From NCBI GenBank assembly GCA_964353555.1, contig CAYGWM010000004.1, positions 1 to 64,000 of the forward strand: 64,000 nucleotides of DNA, in the 5' to 3' direction. Within the stretch, counting starts at the first letter, position 1. Every line of letters begins with the position of its first letter. A program made the position numbers and the translations under genes. The notes under the pieces were generated by a model, which did not search any database, was not told the origin of the DNA, and worked only from the letters and a program-made list of their open reading frames with translations. Of the stretch, positions 55,020-63,797 are shown in pieces. The stretch comes from PR03 sp964353555. GTDB taxonomy: Bacteria > Myxococcota_A > UBA9160 > PR03.

Positions 55020-56381
55020 ATGAAGTTCAGCACCCAGCGCATCGCATACCTCTTCTTCGCAACGTCGATGTTGTTGCTTCCGCTCCAGCTCGTATTCGGT
55101 TTCGTGATGGGCTTTGCGCACATCGGCTGGGACGGACTCCACGAATGGATTCCGTTCAACGCCGCGCGATCGACGCACTTGAACCTGCTCGTGTTGTGGC
55201 TGTTGTCCGGATTCATGGGCGCCGCGTACTTCATCATCCCCGAAGAGGCAGACCGCGAGATCTGGAGCCCGCAGCTCGCGATCGTGCAGTGGGCGTCGCT
55301 GGTGGTCGTCGCGGTCGTCGCGCTGGTGGGATTCCAGTTCGGCTGGTGGGAGGGGCGCAAGTTCCTCGAGATCCCGCGTCCGCTCGACTACCTGGTGCTC
55401 GTGAACGTACTCGCGTTCCTGCTCAACATCGCGATGACGGCCTGGAATGCCAAGCGCTTCACCACCACCGGTAGCGTGCTGCTGCTCGGACTCACTGCAG
55501 CCGGGTTGCTCTATCTGCCGGGCATGATCACGTTCCAGAACCAGGTCTTCGATTCCTACTTCCGCTGGTGGGTCGTGCATCTGTGGGTCGAAGGCGTGTG
55601 GGAACTGATCATGGGCGCGATCCTCGCGTACCTGTTGATCAAGCTGACCGGCGTCGATCGCGAAGTGATCGAGAAGTGGCTCTACGTGATCGTCGGCTTC
55701 ACGTTCCTCTCGGGCATTCTCGGCACCGGCCATCACTACTACTTCATCGGGGCGCCGTCTTACTGGCTGTGGATCGGCGGGGTCTTCTCGGCGCTGGAAC
55801 CGCTCGCGTTCCTCGGCATGGCTCTCTATGCCGTCACGATGGCGCGTCGCGCGGGTCGCGATCATCCCAATCGCATCGCGCTGTTCTGGACGGTCGGCTG
55901 CGGCGTGATGTCGTTCGTGGGCGCCGGCTTCCTCGGCTTCGCGCACACGCTGCCGTCGGTGAATCTCTACACCCATGGAACCATCGTCACGGCGATGCAT
56001 GGCCACATGGCGTTCTGGGGCGCCTACGCGATGATCGTGCTCGGCATCATCAGCTACACGATGCCGCTACTCACCGGGCGCAAGCGCTTTGGTGGCTGGG
56101 TGCCCGAGGTCGCATTCTGGACCGCGAACATCGGGATGCTGGGAATGACCGGCGCCTTCGCGGTCGCCGGCATCACGCAGGTCTATCTGGAGCGCCGGAT
56201 GGGCATGGACTTCCTACAGGCGCAGAAGGCGGTGGCCGTCCATTTCGGCGGCGTCGTGCTCGCCGGATCCCTTCTCACGCTCGGCATCGCGCTCTTCATC
56301 TGGGATTTCATCCGCTATGGGCTGCCGAGCGAGGAGGCCATCGGCCGCGACATCTCGGTCGGCGCCGCGGAGACCGCGTAG
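55020..56381 (+). CDS. norB: Nitric oxide reductase large subunit NorB
   Basis: 453 residues, about twelve membrane helices, with the heme-copper oxidase fold and no quinol-oxidase N-terminal extension, so it is the cytochrome c-dependent type. Conserved histidines are in RSTHLNLLVLWLLSG, WVVHLWVEGVWELIMGAILA (FeB His and the nearby Glu), GTGHHYYFIGAP and VTAMHGHMAFWGAY. It reduces two NO to N2O on the periplasmic side of the inner membrane. No nitrite reductase gene lies in the window, so the role could be detoxification or part of denitrification. Confidence 0.95.
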   Translation: MKFSTQRIAYLFFATSMLLLPLQLVFGFVMGFAHIGWDGLHEWIPFNAARSTHLNLLVLWLLSGFMGAAYFIIPEEADREIWSPQLAIVQWASLVVVAVVALVGFQFGWWEGRKFLEIPRPLDYLVLVNVLAFLLNIAMTAWNAKRFTTTGSVLLLGLTAAGLLYLPGMITFQNQVFDSYFRWWVVHLWVEGVWELIMGAILAYLLIKLTGVDREVIEKWLYVIVGFTFLSGILGTGHHYYFIGAPSYWLWIGGVFSALEPLAFLGMALYAVTMARRAGRDHPNRIALFWTVGCGVMSFVGAGFLGFAHTLPSVNLYTHGTIVTAMHGHMAFWGAYAMIVLGIISYTMPLLTGRKRFGGWVPEVAFWTANIGMLGMTGAFAVAGITQVYLERRMGMDFLQAQKAVAVHFGGVVLAGSLLTLGIALFIWDFIRYGLPSEEAIGRDISVGAAETA

Positions 56382-57200
56382 GTGCCGATCGCCCGGGCGA
56401 CGAGCGAGCGGGCGGACGCGACGCCCGCGGCGCTCCCGTGGTATCGCCCGATCCGCAACGAGTGCGAACTCTTTGCGACCGCCTTCGAAGAGCGGCTGCC
56501 GCTGCTATTGAAGGGACCGACGGGCTGCGGCAAGACGCGGCTCGTCGAGCACATGGCCGCCCGCCTCGGCCGCCCTTTCATCACGGTTGCGTGTCACGAC
56601 GAGACCTCGGCCGTCGATCTGCTCGGCCGCTGGCTGCTGAAGGGCGGCGACACCGTCTGGCAGGACGGCCCGGTGACGCGCGCGGTGCGCGAGGGAGCGA
56701 TCCTCTATCTCGACGAGTTCGCGGAAGCGCGCAGCGACGTGCTGGTCGTGATCCATCCGCTGACGGACCACCGGCGCCGGCTCTTCGTCGAGCGGCATGA
56801 CGAGGAACTCGAAGCGGCGCCCGGCTTCCTGCTGGTCGCGAGCTACAACCCGGGCTACCAGCGCGGCCTGAAGGAGCTGAAGCCCTCGACGCGGCAGCGC
56901 TTCGTGACGCTCGTGTTCGACTACCCCGCGCCCGACGTCGAGGTCGAGATCCTGCAGCAGGAGGCGGCCATCGATGCGCGCACCGCCAAGGCGCTCGTAG
57001 CGCTGCTCGGGAAGCTCCGCGCCGCTGATACGCTCGCGCTCGCCGCGGCGCCCTCGACGCGGCTGGCCGTCTCGGCGGCGCGGCTGATCCGAGCCGGTGT
57101 CGCGCCGCGGGCGGCATGTGCGGCGGCGATCATCGAGCCGCTGACCGACGATCCCGAGATCGCGTCGGGCCTGCGCGATCTGGTCGCCCTCGTCTTCTGA
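56382..57200 (+). CDS. norQ: MoxR-type AAA+ ATPase NorQ
   Basis: 272 residues, starting directly after the norB stop at a GTG. Walker A GPTGCGKTRLVEH, Walker B AILYLDEFAEAR, sensor-1 LLVASYNPGYQ and the STRQRFVTL arginine-finger region are clear. NorQ/CbbQ proteins work with a von Willebrand partner to insert or activate the iron centre of NorB. Overlaps norD by TGATG. Confidence 0.92.
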   Translation: MPIARATSERADATPAALPWYRPIRNECELFATAFEERLPLLLKGPTGCGKTRLVEHMAARLGRPFITVACHDETSAVDLLGRWLLKGGDTVWQDGPVTRAVREGAILYLDEFAEARSDVLVVIHPLTDHRRRLFVERHDEELEAAPGFLLVASYNPGYQRGLKELKPSTRQRFVTLVFDYPAPDVEVEILQQEAAIDARTAKALVALLGKLRAADTLALAAAPSTRLAVSAARLIRAGVAPRAACAAAIIEPLTDDPEIASGLRDLVALVF

Positions 57201-59110
57201 TGTCGCCGCGCCTCGACTTCGAGTGGGATCTCGGGCTGTTCCGCGCCGGTCGCGCGCTGCTGCGCAGGATCCGCGGGGGTGCTCGCGCTCGTGACACGGC
57301 GCGATCCCGGCGCGCGGCGCGGCTCGAGGATCATCGCGACGCGCTCACCGCGTTCGCACGCGCACTCAGCGGCTTGCCCGTGCGGATCGTTGCGGCGACC
57401 GACGCCGGTGGTGTGCGCGGCGAGGATCTGTTGCTGCCCGAGATGCTGGAGCTCGCGGGCGAGCCCGAAGCCAATCGCGCGCTCTATGTGTTGCGCACCG
57501 CGGTGTCGGCAGCGATCGTACGGCTGGATCTCGCGGCGAAGGGGAAGGAGGCAGCCGCGGAGTCGCTGCCGGCGCCGCTCCCGGCGCTGCGTGCGGCGGC
57601 GGACGCCTGCGCATGGCTGTCGTTCGAACTCCCTTGCTTCGGGCCACGCATGGAGCAGGCGCGCGCCCTCGCACTCGCCGCGCGTCCAGACGCCAGGCGT
57701 TTACGCGGCTGCGAAGCGCTGCGGGAACGCGCGCGGCGCGCGGCGCTGCGCGGCGAGAAGCCGTGGGAGAGCGCGGCTTTCGTTGCGGCGCTGCGCGAAG
57801 CCCGCGAGAGCGGACCCGCAGCGCCCGGCGAGCCGCTGCTCGGAGAACGCCTCGAGCCCGGCGATTCCGCACGTAGTGGCGCGGAGGCGGGCGACGACGC
57901 GCGCGACGCGAATCCGGGCAATCCCGAGACGGAGGCCGAAGCGCCGCGCGTCGGCTCGATCGAACGCGTGTTGCTCGAGAAGGACGAGCGCGGTGACATC
58001 GTCTGGAATCCTTTCGAGCGCGTCGAGACGCTCGACGAGTATCGCGGCGGCTCGCGCAACCTCGATGGTGCCGACGACCTCGATGCGCATCTCGAGGCGC
58101 TCGCGGAGGTGGATCTCGGCAAGGTGACGCGCGGTGGCGGTCCCGCGCAGTCGCTGCTTCGTGCGGACGTTCGCATCGACGCCGATGCTCCGGATGTCTC
58201 GAGCAGCGCCCCGGATGCGAGCGGCGTTCCCTACGACGAATGGGACTTTCGCGCGCGAGCCTACCGTCGCGGCTGGTGCACGGTCTATCCGCAGCGCGTG
58301 CAGGCCGTGGATGCGCGCTGGGCGACTGACGCGAGCGTTCGACACCGGCGGCGGATCGACGAGCTCCGCCGCCGCCTCGAGCGTCACCGCGCGGGGCTGC
58401 GGAGCGTCGATCGCCAGCTCGACGGCGAGGACGTCGATCTCGCCGCGCTGGTCGACGAACGAGCCGCGCTCGCCGCAGGCCGAGGTGGCAACCCGCGGCT
58501 CTACGTGCGCCAGGAACGGCGGCGCCGCGACTTCGCGACCACCGTGCTGCTCGATGTTTCGCTCTCGACCGACGCCTGGATCCGCGGCCGGCGCGTGCTC
58601 GACGTGGCGCGCGATGCCGTCTTCGTGCTCGGCGAGGTCGCAGCCCAACTCGGCGATCGAATTCGCGTGCTGGCCTTCGCATCGGAGACGCGCAATCGCT
58701 GTCACGTCTGGGAGGTCCTCGGCTGGGACGAGCCGTGGCCGGCGGGCCGCGTGCGACTCGGCGGGCTGACGCCGCGCGGGTACACGCGAATCGGTCCAGC
58801 GATTCGTCACGCGACCGCCGATCTCGCCGCCGTCGCGGCCGAACGCAAGCTGCTGCTGTTGATCTCCGACGGGAAGCCCACCGACTATGATCGCTACGAA
58901 GGCCGCTACGGCATTGCAGATGTGCGCCAAGCGCTGCGCGAGGCCGAGCAACGCGGACTTCGCACCCACGCGCTCGCTGTCGACGCGGTCGCGCGCGCTT
59001 GGCTCCCCGCGCTCTTTGGCGCTGGCGCGTGGCACGTACTGCCGCGCCCCGAACTGCTACCCGACGTGCTGACGCGGGTGTACGGCCGACTCACGTTGTC
59101 CGCGACGTGA
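57200..59110 (+). CDS. norD: NorD, von Willebrand A-domain protein for NO reductase maturation
   Basis: 636 residues from ATG 57200. The N-terminal half is helical and Ala/Arg-rich. The middle has acidic segments and DLDAHLEALAEVDLG. The C-terminal vWA domain carries the MIDAS motif DVSLSTD (in TTVLLDVSLSTDAWI), with the later TRIGPAIRHA and LLLISDGKPTDYD. It is the partner of NorQ. It ends the norCBQD operon; the following 82 bp hold no recognised signal. Confidence 0.9.
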   Translation: MSPRLDFEWDLGLFRAGRALLRRIRGGARARDTARSRRAARLEDHRDALTAFARALSGLPVRIVAATDAGGVRGEDLLLPEMLELAGEPEANRALYVLRTAVSAAIVRLDLAAKGKEAAAESLPAPLPALRAAADACAWLSFELPCFGPRMEQARALALAARPDARRLRGCEALRERARRAALRGEKPWESAAFVAALREARESGPAAPGEPLLGERLEPGDSARSGAEAGDDARDANPGNPETEAEAPRVGSIERVLLEKDERGDIVWNPFERVETLDEYRGGSRNLDGADDLDAHLEALAEVDLGKVTRGGGPAQSLLRADVRIDADAPDVSSSAPDASGVPYDEWDFRARAYRRGWCTVYPQRVQAVDARWATDASVRHRRRIDELRRRLERHRAGLRSVDRQLDGEDVDLAALVDERAALAAGRGGNPRLYVRQERRRRDFATTVLLDVSLSTDAWIRGRRVLDVARDAVFVLGEVAAQLGDRIRVLAFASETRNRCHVWEVLGWDEPWPAGRVRLGGLTPRGYTRIGPAIRHATADLAAVAAERKLLLLISDGKPTDYDRYEGRYGIADVRQALREAEQRGLRTHALAVDAVARAWLPALFGAGAWHVLPRPELLPDVLTRVYGRLTLSAT

Positions 59111-59192
59111 GCGCGGGCGGGAGCCGCGCAGAGAAAGGCGCCGGCGGCGTGGTGAGCCCAACGCGCGAGCGCTGCGAACCCGAGCGGAGCGT

Positions 59193-60143
59193 TCAGCAGA
59201 GTGCGTGTGCCAGATGCTGCGCAAGGCGCGCCAGCGACGCGCGGCGCTCGTCTTCGTCGGTGCGGGCCGCCGGCCGCACCACCAGGTGATTCATCCCGAG
59301 CACTTCCCGGTACTGCGCGATCCGTTCCGCGACCTCGCCGATCTCGCCGACGATCACCCGATCTTCCGCAGCGCCCGCCGCGCGCGCGGCGATCGCACCG
59401 CGCGCCCGTGCCGCAACTGCCGCGAACTCAGCCTCCGCTCCCTCGCGCACGCGACGCGCGCTCGCCGCGTCCGCCGCGACGTGCACCGTACGCATCACCG
59501 CGACGGGCAGCGAATTCACCGCGACGCCGTCCGGTAGCTGCGCCGCGTGCTCGGCAAAGTTCTTCACCAGCGTCGCGAAGCTCTCGATCGGCGAGGCGAG
59601 ATACGGCAGCCCGCGGCGCGCGGCCTGCGTGAGGCCCTTCGGCCCGAATGCGGCGACCCAGATCGGCGGATGCGGTTGCTGGATCGGTTGCGGCGCCGCG
59701 AAAGCGCCGTCGTCGCCGCGTTCCTTTGCGCTCCATGCCGCGAGGATCACGTCGAGCGCTTCGTCGAAGCGGTCGCGCTTGTCGCGCGGGTCGATGCCGA
59801 ACGCCTTGAACATCGCCGGCTCGAAGCCCCGGCCGACACCGAGAATCGCGCGCCCGCACGACAGCTGGTCGAGCGTCGCGACCTCGGCAGCCATCCGCAG
59901 CGGATCGTGGATCGAGATCAGCAGCGAGGTGGTGCCGAGCCGCACACGCCGCGTGATCGCCGCAATCGCCGCGAGCGCGACGATCGGCGACGCGGTCGCG
60001 CCGGGTCGCAGGTGACCTTCGGGCAGCCAGATCGAGTCGAAGCCGCACTGGTCGGCCCACACGGCGAGATCCGCGGTCGCGCTCCAGGAACGAGCGTCGA
60101 CGGGACCGCCGAGCGCGAGTCCGAGGCGCAGCGGGCCGGGCAA
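59193..60143 (-). CDS. LLM-class (luciferase-like) oxidoreductase
   Basis: 316 residues from a TTG at 60143, the base after the upstream stop region; the longer frame runs back into the UbiB gene. The TIM-barrel pattern is clear: LAVWADQCGFDSIWLPEGHL, RVRLGTTSLLISIHDPLRMA, EVATLDQLSCGRAILGVGRG and IWVAAFGPKGL. The family uses FMN or F420 to oxidise diverse substrates; the cofactor cannot be told here. It follows the UbiB-like gene with a 1-base gap, so the two are cotranscribed. Confidence 0.85.
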   Translation of the reverse strand: MPGPLRLGLALGGPVDARSWSATADLAVWADQCGFDSIWLPEGHLRPGATASPIVALAAIAAITRRVRLGTTSLLISIHDPLRMAAEVATLDQLSCGRAILGVGRGFEPAMFKAFGIDPRDKRDRFDEALDVILAAWSAKERGDDGAFAAPQPIQQPHPPIWVAAFGPKGLTQAARRGLPYLASPIESFATLVKNFAEHAAQLPDGVAVNSLPVAVMRTVHVAADAASARRVREGAEAEFAAVAARARGAIAARAAGAAEDRVIVGEIGEVAERIAQYREVLGMNHLVVRPAARTDEDERRASLARLAQHLAHALC

Positions 60144-60144
60144 T

Positions 60145-61479
60145 CTAGACCGAGGGCGAGGTGAGAGGCGCCGAACCCACGACGTACGGAAAGATGATGC
60201 GCATCGGGTCGACGCCCGCACCGAGCTGTTGCGCAAGACCCGAGAGCAGGCCGAGCGTGCGGCCGAGCAGAACCATGTGACTCGGGATGCGCACCAGAGG
60301 GTTCGCGCGCACCTTCGCCATCACTTCCTCGCCGATTGCTTCGAGACGCTCCGGGGAGAGTGAGCCGGTCGTCGCCAGCTCGGTCGCGATGGCGAGGCCC
60401 ATCTGCGACAGCGAGACCAGCGCGTCGCGCGAGCCGTCGCGCGCGGCGAAACCGAGCGCCTCCAGCACGAGCGCCATCTCCTCGGGATCGCGGCGCAGCA
60501 GCGCCAGCATGAACGCGAGCGACTTGGCCCGAAAGTCCGCGGGAAGCTCCTTCGCGAGGCCCCAATCGAGCAGCACGAGGCGTCCGCTTCGCTCGACGAG
60601 CAGATTGCCGGGATGCGGGTCGGCCTGGAAGAAGCCGTGCACCAGCACCTGTTCGCACCACGCTTCGACGAGCGTGCGCACGACGCGATCGACGTCGACG
60701 CCCGCGGCATCGAGCGCTGGGCGATCGGTGATCTTGATGCCGTCGATGAACTCCATCACCAGCACGCGGCGCGTGCTGAACTCGCGATGGATGCGCGGCA
60801 CGTGGATGTCGTCACGTGTGGCGAACAGCCGTGCGGCGCGCTCGGCGTGGCTGGCCTCGGACAGGAAGTCGAGCTCGCGCGGTACGAAGCGGCCCATCTC
60901 GTCGACGAGTGCGGTCAGGTCGAAGTCGCCTTCGAGCCAGTCGATCGCGCGGAAGAGGATGCGTAGGTTGGCGAGATCCGAATGCACCAGTTCGGCGACC
61001 TCGGGGTACTGCACCTTCACCGCGACGCGGCGGCCGTCTTGCAGAACCGCCTCGTGTACCTGTGCGAGCGACGCCGATGCGATCGGACGCGGCTCGAAAC
61101 GCGCGAAGATCGCTTCGAGCGGGCGACCGAGTTCGGTTTCGACGATGCGCCGCACGACGGGCAGGTCGCGTGCGGGCACGCGATCCTGCAAGCGCGCGAG
61201 CACGTCGACCCATTCGCGCGGCATCAGGTCGGCGCGCGCGCCGATGTACTGGCAGCTCTTCAGGATCAGACCACGCAGTTCGACGGCGGCTTCGTAGACG
61301 GCCTCCGCGCTCTCGCGGTGGAAGCGGCTCCAGCGGTCTTGCATCTGCGCGCGGGGGAGTCCGCGCGCCAGCACTTGATTCGTCTTCAGGCCGAGATAGA
61401 CACGGCCCACGGCAACGCCGATGCGCCGCGCGCGCTCGATGCGCTGCTGAACGGCGAAAAGCGGGGCGGCGAGCGACAC
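60145..61479 (-). CDS. ABC1/UbiB family atypical kinase
   Basis: 444 residues. The Ala-rich loop IASASLAQVH, Lys in VAVKVQYPEV, catalytic FFQADPHPGNLLV and the metal-binding LLDWGLAK are present. The family's inhibitory KxGQ motif reads LKSCQYIGARADLMP, with Cys replacing the Gly. Many relatives act in ubiquinone synthesis or lipid handling. Here no ubiquinone gene is adjacent, so that role is unproven. It is the middle gene of a minus-strand run with a membrane protein upstream. Confidence 0.88.
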   Translation of the reverse strand: MSLAAPLFAVQQRIERARRIGVAVGRVYLGLKTNQVLARGLPRAQMQDRWSRFHRESAEAVYEAAVELRGLILKSCQYIGARADLMPREWVDVLARLQDRVPARDLPVVRRIVETELGRPLEAIFARFEPRPIASASLAQVHEAVLQDGRRVAVKVQYPEVAELVHSDLANLRILFRAIDWLEGDFDLTALVDEMGRFVPRELDFLSEASHAERAARLFATRDDIHVPRIHREFSTRRVLVMEFIDGIKITDRPALDAAGVDVDRVVRTLVEAWCEQVLVHGFFQADPHPGNLLVERSGRLVLLDWGLAKELPADFRAKSLAFMLALLRRDPEEMALVLEALGFAARDGSRDALVSLSQMGLAIATELATTGSLSPERLEAIGEEVMAKVRANPLVRIPSHMVLLGRTLGLLSGLAQQLGAGVDPMRIIFPYVVGSAPLTSPSV

Positions 61480-61483
61480 GGGG

Positions 61484-62848
61484 CTACCAGAGCTCCGGCG
61501 GCTTCGCGGGACACGACCAGGCGCCGTCGCTCAGGTCATCGTCGCCGCGTTGGGCCGTTGCTTCGTCGCCGCCCTGCGCGACGTCGGGGGCAGGGTCGCC
61601 GCCGGCATCGTCGGTGTCTTCGTCGAGGTACGGCGGGTTGTAGGCGCACTGCACCCAGCGCGGCGCGGAGAATTCGAGCAGGTAGCTGGTGCCGAAGCCC
61701 TGATAGGTGAAGGCACTTTCATCGTCGCCCGGAAGCAGGAAGCCGATCTCGGGCTTGGGGATCGCCTCGAGCAGCTTGGCCTCGACCAGTTGGTCGAGGC
61801 TTTCGGGGTAGGTCGTTTCCTTTTCGTAGTAGCCGTGGAGCGCGTCGATGATGCGCTGTGCGTGGACGTCACGCGTGCGTGTGTAGTCCCAGCGCGCCCA
61901 CGCCTCGCCGACGAAGAGCGGGAGACCGAGCAGCAAGCCGGCCGCGGCTGTGTGCACGGCCCGGCGCCGCAGGCGCTCCGGGTCGAAGCGCACGCCGATC
62001 GCGGCGATCGCTAGCATCATGCTACAGACGATCGCCGCGCCGATGAGTCGCCCCTGCGTGACGCGGAACGGCAGCAGACCGTCGGCACCGAGCGCCAGCC
62101 AGCCCGCGGGCAGCGCGACACCCGCGAGCAGCACGAGCAGACCGAGCGCCCGACGGCCGCGGCGCAGCCAGTACAGACCGAGCAACGCGAGCGCCACGCC
62201 GCCGAGTTCAGCCGCGAGCGTGGTGCCGATCACCTCGAAACCGAACACCTGCACGGCCGGCCACGGGGAGATCGCGAACGGCAGATACGCGTTCGTGCCG
62301 GTGACGTTCCGTTCGATCAACAGCACCGCAGCAGTGGTTGGTGCGAGCCAGCCGAGTCGCGCGAACCAGCCGAGTCGCAACCAACTCGCGGCGAGCCAGG
62401 GCGATGCGATCGCGCAGCCCATCACCGTCGCCACGGCCAGCATCGTGCCCGACCAGCGCCAGTGGAAGAAGTTCCAGACCAGCTGCGCATTGCCCGAGCC
62501 GAGCGCGTAGTAGAGGAAGAAGACGACTGCGATCGTCGTCGTGATGGCCGCCGCGCGTGCGAGCGCAGACCGCGTCGTTGCCCAGGTCGCGATCAGCAGC
62601 AGCAGCGAAGGCGCGCCGAACACGGCCATGCCCTTGGCGCGGTCGTTGAGCAGCGATTCCCAGCTGGAACCCACCAGCGCCTGCATCAGAAAACCGCGGG
62701 GCGACCACCAGTGCAGCGCGCTGTCCGGCAACTCGGGTCGCGGGCCGAGGCCGTGGTGAAGCGTCACTGCGTAGGCGATCGACGACAGCAGGATCACGCC
62801 GGGAACCACGAAGCGCAGCGTTCGCGGACGCGTTCGCTCGTCGCTCAC
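61484..62848 (-). CDS. Polytopic membrane protein with pseudopilin-like C-terminal domain
   Basis: 454 residues. The first 300 contain about nine hydrophobic helices (for example VVPGVILLSSIAYAVTLHHG, LARAAAITTTIAVVFFLYYA). After the last helix a soluble part begins: RIIDALHGYYEKETTYPESL and VEAKLLEAIPKPEIGFLLPG, which resembles the C-terminal domain of GspG-type pseudopilins. The tail is acidic (EDTDDAGGDPAPD) and contains two Cys. No family recognised. Its start overlaps the gene before it by 4 bases (ATGA). Confidence 0.7.
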   Translation of the reverse strand: MSDERTRPRTLRFVVPGVILLSSIAYAVTLHHGLGPRPELPDSALHWWSPRGFLMQALVGSSWESLLNDRAKGMAVFGAPSLLLLIATWATTRSALARAAAITTTIAVVFFLYYALGSGNAQLVWNFFHWRWSGTMLAVATVMGCAIASPWLAASWLRLGWFARLGWLAPTTAAVLLIERNVTGTNAYLPFAISPWPAVQVFGFEVIGTTLAAELGGVALALLGLYWLRRGRRALGLLVLLAGVALPAGWLALGADGLLPFRVTQGRLIGAAIVCSMMLAIAAIGVRFDPERLRRRAVHTAAAGLLLGLPLFVGEAWARWDYTRTRDVHAQRIIDALHGYYEKETTYPESLDQLVEAKLLEAIPKPEIGFLLPGDDESAFTYQGFGTSYLLEFSAPRWVQCAYNPPYLDEDTDDAGGDPAPDVAQGGDEATAQRGDDDLSDGAWSCPAKPPELW

Positions 62849-63279
62849 GACTTCTCCTCGCGTGCGACGCGGACGCGTACCGAATGGCCGGCTTCCGCTT
62901 CGTCTTCCTCGAGCGGCAGGAACCGGATGCGCGCGCTCACTTCGACGGTGTGCCCTTGCAGCAATCGCTCGGCGAGCTGCTGCAGGTCGACCGACTGGAG
63001 GCTCTTGCCGAGTTCGCTCGAGACGCGGTCGGCGAAGTCACGGCGCGCTCGCTCGCTCTGTTCGGTCGCGAACTCCACCCATTCTCGCGGCACGGTGTCA
63101 CCGAGCGCCTTGCGCAAGAACTCCTCACCGCTGAACAGGCCCGCGACACCGAGTCCGAGCGCGCGACGCAGCAGATCGGGCACGCGCCCGCTGGCGTCGT
63201 CGGTCGGCGGCGGGTCCGCTTCGCGACCCTGCTCCCCGCTTCGGCGGGCTGTGCTTCTTCTGCCTCGCGGAGCCGCCAT
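62845..63279 (-). CDS. Hypothetical helical protein
   Basis: 144 residues from ATG 63279; a frame extension upstream to 63351 lacks a ribosome binding site. The N-terminal 35 residues are Arg-rich and disordered. The central part is amphipathic helix (LLRRALGLGVAGLFSGEEFL, EWVEFATEQSERARRDFADR, LQQLAERLLQG), followed by a strand-rich end (VEVSARIRFLPLEEDE). The central helices are a little like phasins. I do not recognise a family. It overlaps the next membrane-protein gene by 4 bases. Confidence 0.6.
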   Translation of the reverse strand: MAAPRGRRSTARRSGEQGREADPPPTDDASGRVPDLLRRALGLGVAGLFSGEEFLRKALGDTVPREWVEFATEQSERARRDFADRVSSELGKSLQSVDLQQLAERLLQGHTVEVSARIRFLPLEEDEAEAGHSVRVRVAREEKS

Positions 63280-63338
63280 TCGAGTGCTTTTCCCGACCTG
63301 ATTGTTGCCCGAGCTGGTAAGGTGGGCCAACTCGACCG

Positions 63339-63797
63339 ATGACCGACCCATGGGTGGTTCACATGAGTGCCGCAGTACGCGTCCGTGACATCATGCAGAC
63401 GAAGATCGTGACGGTGAGCGTGACAGAAAGGCTGTCCACGGTCGAGGACATTATGACGCTCGGGCAGGTACGCCACATGCCGGTCGTGCATGGCGGCAAG
63501 CTGGTCGGGGTGCTCTCGCATCGCGATCTGCTGCGTGCGTCGCTCTCTGAGCTGGGTTCCTTCGGCAGCGAGACCCGACGCGCGTTTCTGCACGCCATCG
63601 AGATCGCCCAGGTCATGTCGACGCCGCCGATCACGATCGGACCGGAAGCTTCGGTGCAACTCGCGGCCCGGCTGATGGCCGACCACCGGATCGGTTGCCT
63701 GCCGGTCGTCGAGGACGACGAGCTGGCGGGCCTCGTCACCGAGACCGATGTGCTCTGCTGGGTGGCCGGCGTGAAGCCAGATCCGAGCGAGAGCTAA
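63339..63797 (+). CDS. Tandem CBS-domain protein
   Basis: 152 residues, essentially two CBS domains: VRDIMQTKIVTVSVTERLST with VVHGGKLVGVLSHRDLLR, and AQVMSTPPITIGPEASVQLA with VVEDDELAGLVTETDVL. Such pairs bind adenosine nucleotides and regulate partners. No partner domain is attached. An ATG at 63363 (GGTGG upstream) is as good a start as 63339. Its end overlaps the convergent GMC gene by 4 bases. Confidence 0.85.
   Translation: MTDPWVVHMSAAVRVRDIMQTKIVTVSVTERLSTVEDIMTLGQVRHMPVVHGGKLVGVLSHRDLLRASLSELGSFGSETRRAFLHAIEIAQVMSTPPITIGPEASVQLAARLMADHRIGCLPVVEDDELAGLVTETDVLCWVAGVKPDPSES

Noticed and set aside
59111..59192. Another copy of the 38-bp repeat after norD (GAGCCGCGCAG...)
   Set aside because: Similarity stops after about 10 bases; it is within chance in such GC-rich sequence.
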